In this document: piece after piece, positions 1-6,596 of the stretch
Position numbering within the stretch: the stretch's first letter is position 1
Layout: each line of letters opens with the position of its first letter
Origin: CAYJDG01 sp964368875
GTDB taxonomy: Bacteria; Pseudomonadota; Alphaproteobacteria; Micavibrionales; Micavibrionaceae
DNA length: 9,619 nucleotides
Assembly: GCA_964368875.1 (NCBI GenBank)
Contig: CAYJDG010000062.1
Coordinates: forward strand, 1 to 9,619
Reading direction: 5' to 3'
Made by a program: the position numbers and the translations under genes
Notes under the pieces: generated by a model
Told to the model about the DNA's origin: nothing
Database searches by the model: none
Seen by the model: the letters and a program-made list of their open reading frames with translations, nothing else

Positions 1-191
1 GCATCGGGTGCGTCGATGGGCGGAGCCACGATATTAAATAAGGACAGGACTTCGACCTGATGCGCCCACCACGCTGTGCGTTCCTGTAGTTTGGGATTGC
101 CGGCAGCGCTCTCTATATGCAGCTCATCAATGATTTCGTCGGGCGTTTCGCCCTCAAATGTCCGCAGAAATGTATGATAGATAAGTGTCAA
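1..191 (-). CDS. Partial unidentified reading frame, possibly anti-sigma-factor-like
   Basis: The minus-strand frame stays open from just after a TAG at 221-219 to the left edge. The best start is TTG at 191, preceded by AGGGG six bases upstream. An ATG at 217 is out of frame and stops after nine codons. The visible part is 63 codons and is acidic, with a pattern of L-Y-x(n)-G-E, then a W-W pair, then L-x-L-F near residue 50, then A-P-P and D-A-P-D. This loosely resembles the N-terminal half of RskA-type anti-sigma factors (an E-rich helix, then a W, then L-x-P-L and a V-P-P segment). No sigma-factor gene is visible beside it, and the C-terminal part lies outside the window. It follows gcvPB on the same strand. 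That it is a gene is plausible; the family call is a guess from a short pattern. Confidence 0.35.
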   Translation of the reverse strand, partial: MTLIYHTFLRTFEGETPDEIIDELHIESAAGNPKLQERTAWWAHQVEVLSLFNIVAPPIDAPD

Positions 192-230
192 AACCCGCCC
201 CTGATAATTCCGCTCATCCTATAGAATTGC

Positions 231-259
231 GGTAAAAATCAAGTTAAATGGGGCTTAAC
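231..259 (-). terminator. Weak hairpin plus T-run after gcvPB
   Basis: Fifteen bases past the gcvPB stop, minus-strand GTTAA (259-255) can pair with TTAAC (247-243) around a seven-base loop. It is followed by TTGATTTTT. The stem is short and AT-rich, so this would be a weak intrinsic terminator at best. It is the only candidate for the end of the glycine-cleavage transcript. Confidence 0.3.
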
Positions 260-274
260 CTATTGATATATCTA

Positions 275-1798
275 CTAACCCTTCCAGCGCAGACGCGGCT
301 GGCGGGCAGCTCCGACTTCATCGAGGCGGCGGCGTGGCGAGGAGAGCGGATACGCGTGGAATTTATCCGTATCCCCCGCCTTCACATCGCTTGCTGCCAT
401 TTTCATCACCGCGATAAAGCGGTCGATGCCATCGCGGCTTTCGGTTTCGGTCGGTTCGATCAGCATCGTGCCCGGCCACACCAGCGGGAAATAAACCGTC
501 ATCGGGTGGAAGCCATACTCGATCAGCGTCTTGGCAATATCGAGCGTGGTGACACCTGCTTCCTTCTGGATTTTATCGGTCAGCAGGCATTCATGCATGC
601 ACGGGCTATCCGGATACGGTGCGAAGAAATCATTTTTCAGCTGCGAGAAAATATAATTGGCGTTCAGCACCGCGTCTTCCGACACTTGCCGCAAGCCATC
701 CGCTCCGTGCGACATCATATAAGCGAGTGCGCGGACATGCATGCCGAACTGACCCTGAAAGCCTTTCAGGCGACCAAACGAGGTCGGGCGGTCGGCTTCG
801 GTTTCAAGTTTATAGGTGTCACCATTTTTCACCACGCACGGCACTGGCAGGAACGGAGCCAGTTCTTCGGTGACGCAGATCGGACCAGACCCCGGTCCGC
901 CGCCGCCATGCGGCGTGGAAAAGGTTTTATGCAGGTTGATATGCATGACATCGACGCCGAAATCCGCCGGGCGCACGCTGCCGACCAGCGCGTTGAAGTT
1001 CGCGCCGTCGCAATAGAAGTATCCTCCCGCATCATGCAGCAGTTTCGAAATCTCAAGAATATCGCGTTCAAACAGGCCACACGTATTCGGGTTGGTCACC
1101 ATCATCCCGGCAACGTCCTTGCCGTCACCAAGCGCCTCCTTAAAGGCCTCGACGGTCACGCACCCGGTTTCTTTGGTCGGAATAACGCGGATCGAATAGC
1201 CGCACATCGCGGCAGTGGCGGGGTTGGTGCCATGCGCCGAGTCCGGACACAGAATGACGGTCTTATGGCTGTTGCCTTTCAACTCATGCGCGCGCCGGAT
1301 CGTCATGATCCCAGCGAGTTCACCGTGCGCTCCGGCAGCAGGCGAGAGACACACGCCCGGCAGTCCGGTCAGAGTCGCCAGCCAGTGCTGCAGATCATAC
1401 ATCAGGGCCAAAGCCCCCTGTACTGTCTCCTCCGGCTGCATCGGATGAATATTGCCAAGCCCTGGCAGACGCGCGACTTTTTCGTTCACGCGCGGATTGT
1501 GTTTCATCGTACAGGACCCAAGCGGAAAGAAGCCGCTGTCGATGGAATAATTCTTGGTAGAGAGGCGGACGAAATGCCGTACGACCTGCGGCTCTTTGAG
1601 TTGCGGCAACCCAGTCGCTTTCCGCTCCGGCAGCCCGGTGCGGAGTTTCGTATTCTTCAGCGGCGGCAAATCCACGCCGCCCGCATCTGCCTGCGAGAGC
1701 TCCCACAATAGGGGCTCTTCGTAATGAAGTGCACGCGAGTCACCGATTGGATCAGTCTCAGGAAAGTCTTCTGTCATTTTTTCTGCCGTGTTTTTCAT
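275..1798 (-). CDS. gcvPB: Glycine dehydrogenase (decarboxylating) subunit 2, P-protein C-terminal half
   Basis: This is the PLP-binding subunit of the two-subunit P-protein. It decarboxylates glycine and passes the aminomethyl group to the lipoyl arm of GcvH in the cytoplasm. The 507-residue product shows YSIDSGFFPLGSCTMKHNP at about 84-102, DSAHGTNPA at 186-194, YCDGANFNA at 262-270, and the PLP-lysine motif NLHKTFSTPHGGGGPG with Lys291. It ends in the family-typical RRRLDEVGAAR...LRWK. Length fits split GcvPB proteins. I chose the ATG at 1798 rather than one 17 codons upstream because it overlaps the preceding hydrolase stop as ATGA and has AGAGGG about eight bases upstream. The overlap implies translational coupling. 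It is the last clear gene of the gcv run. Family assignment is secure. Confidence 0.97.
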   Translation of the reverse strand: MKNTAEKMTEDFPETDPIGDSRALHYEEPLLWELSQADAGGVDLPPLKNTKLRTGLPERKATGLPQLKEPQVVRHFVRLSTKNYSIDSGFFPLGSCTMKHNPRVNEKVARLPGLGNIHPMQPEETVQGALALMYDLQHWLATLTGLPGVCLSPAAGAHGELAGIMTIRRAHELKGNSHKTVILCPDSAHGTNPATAAMCGYSIRVIPTKETGCVTVEAFKEALGDGKDVAGMMVTNPNTCGLFERDILEISKLLHDAGGYFYCDGANFNALVGSVRPADFGVDVMHINLHKTFSTPHGGGGPGSGPICVTEELAPFLPVPCVVKNGDTYKLETEADRPTSFGRLKGFQGQFGMHVRALAYMMSHGADGLRQVSEDAVLNANYIFSQLKNDFFAPYPDSPCMHECLLTDKIQKEAGVTTLDIAKTLIEYGFHPMTVYFPLVWPGTMLIEPTETESRDGIDRFIAVMKMAASDVKAGDTDKFHAYPLSSPRRRLDEVGAARQPRLRWKG

Positions 1799-2565
1799 GC
1801 GCGGGCCCTCTTGTCGGAGTGAAGAGAAGATGAATGTCTCGCAAACCATGCTTCGGTCAGCTCAAGCAATTCTTCAACCGTGTTGCGGTGATAAAAATTA
1901 TGATCGGCGTCGCGCACGATATGCAGTTCTTTCTCGGTGGTCAGGGCCGCAAGTAATTCCTGCTGCATCTCAAGACGGTCGCCGTCTTCTGCGACGATGA
2001 TCTGCGCAGGGCTCTGGATTGAGGCGGCCATGCCGTGTAATTCCTCGGGGCTCGCCAGCAGACGTTGCGCCTCGGCGACCATAGCCGCGCCGACCAGCGT
2101 GCGTTTACCGCCAAACATCAGATAGGTTTTACCGTCGATCGCTTCGGAGAATTTCATCATCCCCGGACGGTACGCCGAATCCCAGAAACTGAGTGCGGTT
2201 ACCTTAGGCTGCGCGAACAGCATCGTCAGCCCGCCCGCGCTGTGCCCGCAGACGAAAATTTCCTCATGTTTGCGCCGCGCATAATCCAGAACCACATTCA
2301 GATCGATGGCATGGATCGCGAGGGTTGTCTCATCAAGCCTGCGGCACCCCTCCTCCGCCCAGTAATAGGCGAAGCGCACCACGTCATAGCCGCGCGCAAG
2401 AAAATGGTTCCGCGCCATCTGGTGCATATACTCATTCGGACCGCCCGTCAGGCCGTGCGAAAGCACGACGACGCGCCGCGCCGGAGTTGCTCCTGCCTGA
2501 TTAAGGATACAAAAAATCTGTTTCCCGTCAGGTGTTGCGAGCTTGAATGAGTGTTCGTGCATCAT
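1795..2565 (-). CDS. Alpha/beta hydrolase inserted between gcvPA and gcvPB
   Basis: The 256-residue protein has an early strand followed by SHGLTGGPNEY (36-46), an oxyanion-type HG. It then has the nucleophile elbow GHSAGG (107-112) with Ser109. A probable acid follows in AEDGD (Asp194 or Asp196), and the catalytic His222 is in DADHNFYH. The triad is therefore complete in order and spacing. There is no signal peptide or membrane segment, so it should be cytoplasmic. The substrate is unknown; an esterase, thioesterase or peptidase-like activity is possible. Its ATG overlaps the gcvPA stop as ATGA, and its own TGA overlaps the gcvPB ATG the same way, so it is embedded in one translational unit with both P-protein subunits. 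An AAGG sits seven bases upstream of the start; a second ATG follows immediately, so the start could shift by one codon. It is not a known glycine-cleavage component. Confidence 0.9.
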   Translation of the reverse strand: MMHEHSFKLATPDGKQIFCILNQAGATPARRVVVLSHGLTGGPNEYMHQMARNHFLARGYDVVRFAYYWAEEGCRRLDETTLAIHAIDLNVVLDYARRKHEEIFVCGHSAGGLTMLFAQPKVTALSFWDSAYRPGMMKFSEAIDGKTYLMFGGKRTLVGAAMVAEAQRLLASPEELHGMAASIQSPAQIIVAEDGDRLEMQQELLAALTTEKELHIVRDADHNFYHRNTVEELLELTEAWFARHSSSLHSDKRARA

Positions 2566-3818
2566 GTAAGGGCCTTCACCAGCGTAGCAATGTCCGCATC
2601 GGTCGTCATCTCGGTCGCGCAGACCAACAGGCGGTTCCCGTCCAGCGGGTACCCCGCGATGATTCCCTGCTCAGCGAGTTTGCTCACCACGGCCTTGCTG
2701 TCTGATGTCAGCTGCACGACGAATTCGTTGAAGAAGGTTTTATTGACGACCTTCGCGCCCAACGCATCGGCCAGCTGGCAGGCTTTTTCGTGGTTCAGGC
2801 GCGCGAGATCGTGGAACCCGGCCTCGCCGAGCAGAGACATATGCACGGTAAACGCCAGCGCCATCAGGCCCTGATTGGTGCAAATGTTCGAGGTCGCTTT
2901 CTCGCGGCGGATATGTTGTTCGCGGGTGGAGAGCGTCAGGACGAAGGATGGCTTGCCATCCGCATCGACCGTCTGGCCGCACAGGCGACCCGGCATCTGA
3001 CGCAGATATTCCTCGCGGCAGGCGAAGAAACCAAGATGCGGCCCGCCATAGGACATCGCAATGCCGACCGACTGCGCTTCACCGCAAACGATATCGGCCT
3101 CGACCGGGGCTGGCAGCAACCCGAGCGAGAGAATTTCCGTGACAACGACGATCAGCTTCGCGCCGGTCGCATCGCATTGTTTGCGGTAGCCTGCATAGGC
3201 ATGAGGATTGCCGAAGAAATCGGGTGATTGCACGATCACGCATGCGGTCTGATCATCCGGTTCACCTGCGGCTTCGGTTGCGCCGTCAAGATTGCCCAGA
3301 TAGCTGTGCAGAACCTCTTCATAATGCGGGTGGATCGGCGTGGCGATGACGACCTTCTTGCGCCCGGTCAGGCGCATTGCCATCAGAGCTGCTTCGGCGC
3401 AGGCCGTTGCCCCGTCATACATTGACGCGTTGGCAACTTCCATCCCGGTCAGTTGTGCAATCATCGTCTGAAATTCGAAAATCATCTGCAACGAGCCTTG
3501 CGCGATTTCCGGCTGATAGGGTGTGTAAGCAGTCAGGAATTCAGAGCGCTGGATGATATAATCGACGCTCGCTGGCACATGATGATAGTAACAGCCTGCG
3601 CCGAGGAAGAACGGGCCTGCACCAGCGGCGCGGTTCTGGTTGGCATAGCCTGCCATCGCGCGTTCGACTTCCAGTTCGCCCTGCTGCATGGGCAGGTCGG
3701 GCAAGGCCGTCATGCGCGCCGCAACGGGCACATCTTTATACAGGTCGCTGACCGCCTTCACGCCGATGGCGCGGAGCATGTCTTGGCGGTCATCTTTGGT
3801 CAATGGCAGATAGCGCAT
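2562..3818 (-). CDS. gcvPA: Glycine dehydrogenase (decarboxylating) subunit 1, P-protein N-terminal half
   Basis: GcvPA pairs with GcvPB to form the heterotetrameric P-protein. It is the PLP-free, fold-type-I-related half. The 418-residue product carries GAGCYYHHVPASVD near 73-86, the segment AYTPYQPEIAQGSLQ, the run NASMYDGATACAEAA, SYGGPHLGFFA, and STREQHIRREKATSNICTNQ, all hallmarks of the family. It is somewhat shorter than the roughly 440-450 residues usual for this subunit; one shortened spot precedes ADIVCGEAQS, where a few residues seem to be missing. The ATG at 3818 begins with the typical MRYLPLT. Its upstream ribosome site is weak (only GAG about ten bases away). Its stop overlaps the hydrolase start by four bases. 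It follows a 297-base AT-rich gap, and I see no convincing promoter there. Confidence 0.96.
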   Translation of the reverse strand: MRYLPLTKDDRQDMLRAIGVKAVSDLYKDVPVAARMTALPDLPMQQGELEVERAMAGYANQNRAAGAGPFFLGAGCYYHHVPASVDYIIQRSEFLTAYTPYQPEIAQGSLQMIFEFQTMIAQLTGMEVANASMYDGATACAEAALMAMRLTGRKKVVIATPIHPHYEEVLHSYLGNLDGATEAAGEPDDQTACVIVQSPDFFGNPHAYAGYRKQCDATGAKLIVVVTEILSLGLLPAPVEADIVCGEAQSVGIAMSYGGPHLGFFACREEYLRQMPGRLCGQTVDADGKPSFVLTLSTREQHIRREKATSNICTNQGLMALAFTVHMSLLGEAGFHDLARLNHEKACQLADALGAKVVNKTFFNEFVVQLTSDSKAVVSKLAEQGIIAGYPLDGNRLLVCATEMTTDADIATLVKALT

Positions 3819-3857
3819 GAGGTTACTCGCAGGAGTGAATGTGACTGAAGCCTCATC

Positions 3858-4094
3858 CTACAAGGAATGATCGTGCTTAAAAATTAAACATTTAAGGTTA
3901 TTCACGAACTTGGTTGGCAGGTCTTTATATTTGAGGATTGAACAGCTAGAGAAAATTGACTTATTATTAATTATGTAATATAAATCCTCATCTTTCCCTG
4001 CACCCCACTTAGGGCGTCCGGAGCATTCTTGATCGTATTTTAATCTCAATAGCAGATCGAATACTTCAATTTCCTCAGAAATTAAATACTGGCT
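3858..4094 (-). pseudogene. Start-less AT-rich open frame between the membrane protein and gcvPA
   Basis: The stretch 3819-4115 between gcvPA and the membrane-protein gene is markedly AT-rich compared with its surroundings. On the minus strand one frame stays open for 78 codons, from after a TGA at 4097-4095 to a TAG at 3860-3858. There is no ATG or GTG in it; the first plausible start is TTG at 4049, giving 63 residues. The predicted peptide is charged and rich in Lys, Asp, Tyr and Asn (for example GRPKWGAGKDEDLYYIINNK) and I do not recognise it. This much open frame is unlikely by chance in AT-rich DNA, so it may be the remnant of a transferred gene, but a random frame cannot be excluded. 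The frame is in register with gcvPA, separated by the TAG and 13 further codons. A perfect six-base hairpin, AATTTC/GAAATT, spans 4068-4083 and lacks a T-run. Confidence 0.25.
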
Positions 4095-4115
4095 TCAAAT
4101 CATTGAGGTGGAAAT

Positions 4116-4973
4116 TTATTCCAGACGATTGCCGCGCTGCTGCATTTCGCTGACATAGGTCTGATGGAACAGTTCTGCATGGCCGCTGGCTTCAATTCGC
4201 TCCAGTGTCAGGCGTTCTTCGTCCGGGGTTTTTCCGAGATCGGGCATGAAGAATTGTGGCGCGAAGGTTTTATGAAAGACGGCACCAAGGCCGACCATGC
4301 TGGCGAACGTTTGAAACGCCGTTCCCACCGCGACCACGGGGAGTCCTGCCCTGAGTGCAAAATGGGAAATCATCATACCGCCTGCCGCGCTCAGGATATT
4401 CTGTGTGGCTTGCGTCACTCCAGGATCTATCATGCGGTCGAGTTTCGCGCGCACAGAAGGCACATCAAGCATAGACGCTGCTAGAAATGGAACAACATTG
4501 GCCATGATCTTGGGATAGCTGGCCGTCGCCATAAAGTCCTGCAACGCCTGTTTATTTTGTATAAGGTCGCTAATCGTGACTCCGCTCGTCCTGAGGAAAT
4601 TGGCAAATTCGCCTCCGCCCAGCACGATACAGCTCGCAAGCCCCGATGCTGCCAGGATAAACGGCTGCGAGATCGTGACGCTTTTTTGCGTGACAAAGGA
4701 TGCGACTTTTGAAAATGCGCGTGACAGATAATTTTTTCCGGCGTTGATATCGACGATCCCGGCCCCGAGCAGCACCATAAGGCTGCCGCCGACCAGCAGA
4801 TCGACGCGGCCGGTGGTACTGAAATCATTTGCGACAATACCGCCCATCACCAGGAGCCCGGCAGGTCCAGTTATTTTTGGAATGGCGCTGAAGAAATTAT
4901 AGCCACGCGCATTGCAGCTTGCGAGGTCGATGACCTCTTCACGGGACATTGGCTTGGTTTCGGGCGCGTTCAT
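4116..4973 (-). CDS. Unidentified multi-pass membrane protein between gcvH and gcvPA
   Basis: I do not recognise this 285-residue protein. It has a polar N-terminus (1-34) and then hydrophobic segments at about 35-50, 58-76, 104-121 and 157-169, with a longer hydrophobic region at 193-233 that could hold one or two passes. Several are rich in Gly and Ala (GLLVMGGIVAN, GGSLMVLLGAGIVD, VGLGAVF), which suggests a packed helical bundle in the inner membrane. A polar, charged tail follows from about 245. There is no cleavable signal peptide, cysteine cluster or catalytic motif that I can see. It lies 55 bases after gcvH on the same strand, so it could be co-transcribed with gcvTH, but it also has a promoter-like sequence just upstream and no ribosome site before its ATG. 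A role in glycine or folate transport is possible from context only. Confidence 0.8.
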   Translation of the reverse strand: MNAPETKPMSREEVIDLASCNARGYNFFSAIPKITGPAGLLVMGGIVANDFSTTGRVDLLVGGSLMVLLGAGIVDINAGKNYLSRAFSKVASFVTQKSVTISQPFILAASGLASCIVLGGGEFANFLRTSGVTISDLIQNKQALQDFMATASYPKIMANVVPFLAASMLDVPSVRAKLDRMIDPGVTQATQNILSAAGGMMISHFALRAGLPVVAVGTAFQTFASMVGLGAVFHKTFAPQFFMPDLGKTPDEERLTLERIEASGHAELFHQTYVSEMQQRGNRLE

Positions 4974-4983
4974 TATGGCCGGG

Positions 4984-5013
4984 ATCGTAACATAACCCCT
5001 GACAGAATGTCAA
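4984..5013 (-). promoter_or_regulatory. Candidate promoter for the membrane-protein gene
   Basis: On the minus strand a perfect TTGACA (5013-5008) is followed, after an 18-base spacer, by TACGAT (4989-4984, four of six matches to TATAAT). Transcription would start near 4977, only about four bases before the ATG at 4973, giving an almost leaderless message. This agrees with the missing ribosome site. The -35 box overlaps a small inverted repeat, TGACA-TTC-TGTCA, which could be a binding site. Confidence 0.4.
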
Positions 5014-5028
5014 AATTATGAAAAATCT

Positions 5029-5403
5029 TTAATCCAAGGTCTTGAGATACGCATCATACGCGCCCTGATCCATCAACCCTTCAATTTCGGCGGCATCGGT
5101 CATTTTGATTTTGGCGATCCAGCCATCGGCAAAAGACTTTTTGATCAGTTCGGCATCTTTGGAAAGCGAGTCATTCACGGCAACGATCTCACCGCTCACA
5201 GGTGTGTAAACTTCGGCGGCGGTCTTGACGCTTTCAACCACGGCGAAATGGGCGCCTTTGGTGAATTTCGCACCCATCTTCGGCAGTTCGACATAAACGA
5301 GATCACCCAGCGCGTGCTGCGCATAATCGGTGATGCCGATGGTCGCGACATCGCCCTCGACGTTCAGGCATTCATGGTCTTTGGTGTATTTCAGATTGGA
5401 CAT
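5029..5403 (-). CDS. gcvH: Glycine cleavage system H protein
   Basis: GcvH is the small lipoylated carrier that shuttles the aminomethyl group from the P-protein to GcvT and is then reoxidised by lipoamide dehydrogenase. The 124-residue product is full length. It has the usual ITDYAQHALGDLVYVELP at 24-41, and the lipoyl site VESVKTAAEVYTPVSGE with Lys60. GWIAKIK follows at about 94-100. The start at 5403 is supported by GGGAGAG just upstream. The gap to gcvT is 13 bases, so the two are one transcript. One oddity: the N-terminal motif that usually reads HEW is HEC here (Cys12). The neighbouring residues of the motif (YTKDHE) are intact. No clear terminator follows before the membrane-protein gene. 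Confidence 0.97.
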   Translation of the reverse strand: MSNLKYTKDHECLNVEGDVATIGITDYAQHALGDLVYVELPKMGAKFTKGAHFAVVESVKTAAEVYTPVSGEIVAVNDSLSKDAELIKKSFADGWIAKIKMTDAAEIEGLMDQGAYDAYLKTLD

Positions 5404-5416
5404 CTTTTACTCTCCC

Positions 5417-6493
5417 TTACTTTTTCTGCTTGGTCTTTGGCGATACGAACGGCATGCGCGTTATCACCCCATCGATATTGCGATCACGGACATTGACCAT
5501 GATTTTTGTGCCGGGTTCCGTGTAGCGGAAATCGACATAGCCCTGCCCGATGGCTTTGCCAAGCGTCGGTGAAAATCCGCCGCTGGTCAGGAAGCCGATC
5601 ATATGGTTGTCGTCGTTGCGGATTTCAGCTTTCTCACGGGCGATCCCCTGCCCGGTCAGCATCACGCCGACACGCTTGACCAGCGGCGCTTCCAGTTCTG
5701 AGGCACCGATAAAATCTGTGTTGTCACGGCTCATGACCCAGCCGAGATCCGCTTCGAGCGGCGAGGTCGAGTCATTGATGTCATGACCATAGAGGCAATA
5801 GCCCATTTCAAGACGTAAAGAGTCGCGGGCCGCGAGTCCGATCGGCTTGACCTCAGGATGCGCGGTGAGGCGCTTCCACAATGTTTCGGCTTTGGCTGCC
5901 GGAATGGAAATTTCAAAGCCGTCTTCGCCGGTGTAGCCAAGGCGGCTGATATAGACATCCATACCTTCAAGGCGCATTTCTTCAAGGCGCATATACGCAA
6001 GCCCCGACAGGTCGACGTTGCAGACATCGCGCAGCACTGCTTCCGCCTGCGGCCCTTGCAGCGCGATCAGCGCGCGGTCTTTCAGTTCATGCAGTTCGAT
6101 TTCTTCAGGCAACTGGTGGCCGATCCACGCAATGTCCTTTTCCTTGCACCCGGCATTGATGACGGCGAAGAAGACATCCTGCGCGAGGCGCGTCACGATC
6201 AGGTCGTCGATGATCCCGCCGTGTTCGTTCATCAGCACAGTGTATTTTGAAACACAGGGTTTGGAATTTTTGAATGCGGATGGCGTGAGGCGTTCGAGTT
6301 GCTTGGCGACGCCTTGCCCGAAGAGAAGAATTTGCCCCATGTGCGAGACATCGAACAGCCCGGCGTGGGTGCGGCACCACTCATGCTCTTTCATGACGCC
6401 GTCCGGATAGAACAGTGGCATATCATATCCGGCGAATTCGCCCATTTTGGCTTTGGCTGCCACGTGCATGGCATGAAGCGGAGTGGTCTTCAT
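5417..6493 (-). CDS. gcvT: Aminomethyltransferase, glycine cleavage T protein
   Basis: GcvT transfers the methylene group from aminomethyl-lipoyl GcvH to tetrahydrofolate, releasing ammonia. The 358-residue product has the standard length. It starts with KTTPLH and AKMGEFAGYDMPLFYP (15-30). It contains FDVSHMGQ (47-54), the catalytic aspartate region GGIIDDLIVTR (Asp96/Asp97), LQGPQAE, the segment RLGYTGEDGFEI, and ARDSLRLEMGYCLYGHDI with the arginine expected to hold the substrate. The C-terminal barrel includes GFLTSGGFSPTLGKAIGQGYV. The ATG at 6493 has AGGA about seven bases upstream. It is the first gene of the gcv run, separated from the upstream VOC gene by about 100 bases that hold a strong hairpin. 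That leader is too short, and lacks the features, for a tandem glycine riboswitch, which often precedes gcvT elsewhere. Confidence 0.97.
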   Translation of the reverse strand: MKTTPLHAMHVAAKAKMGEFAGYDMPLFYPDGVMKEHEWCRTHAGLFDVSHMGQILLFGQGVAKQLERLTPSAFKNSKPCVSKYTVLMNEHGGIIDDLIVTRLAQDVFFAVINAGCKEKDIAWIGHQLPEEIELHELKDRALIALQGPQAEAVLRDVCNVDLSGLAYMRLEEMRLEGMDVYISRLGYTGEDGFEISIPAAKAETLWKRLTAHPEVKPIGLAARDSLRLEMGYCLYGHDINDSTSPLEADLGWVMSRDNTDFIGASELEAPLVKRVGVMLTGQGIAREKAEIRNDDNHMIGFLTSGGFSPTLGKAIGQGYVDFRYTEPGTKIMVNVRDRNIDGVITRMPFVSPKTKQKK

Positions 6494-6537
6494 AATTGAT
6501 CCTGAATAAATGTATTGGCAAAGTTAATCACACAAGA

Positions 6538-6579
6538 CCGTGGCTGTCATGCGGGAAGGCACGACAGCCACGGTTTTTT
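6538..6579 (+). terminator. Strong hairpin with T-run on the plus strand, between VOC gene and gcvT
   Basis: CCGTGGCTGTC (6538-6548) pairs perfectly with GACAGCCACGG (6563-6573). After one A-C mismatch, TGC/GCA can extend the stem into the loop. Six T follow at 6574-6579 on the plus strand, so as an intrinsic terminator it points rightward, against the direction of both flanking genes. On the minus strand the same hairpin is followed only by TCTTGTGTG, a poor U-tract, so it may still end VOC transcription less efficiently. The hairpin is certain; its working direction is not. Confidence 0.75.
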
Positions 6580-6596
6580 AGACGAAAAAATTAAAT

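Noticed and set aside
248..1711. A 487-codon plus-strand open frame over gcvPB
   Set aside because: It is antisense to a clearly real gcvPB, is rich in Arg and His as expected of a shadow frame, and shows no recognisable domain.
3818..3858. Read-through of the TAG upstream of gcvPA to give an N-terminally extended protein
   Set aside because: GcvPA already begins at the normal family start (MRYLPLT), and nothing near the TAG suggests recoding.
6494..6596. A glycine riboswitch ahead of gcvT
   Set aside because: The leader is only about 100 bases, is dominated by one simple hairpin, and lacks the paired aptamer structure.
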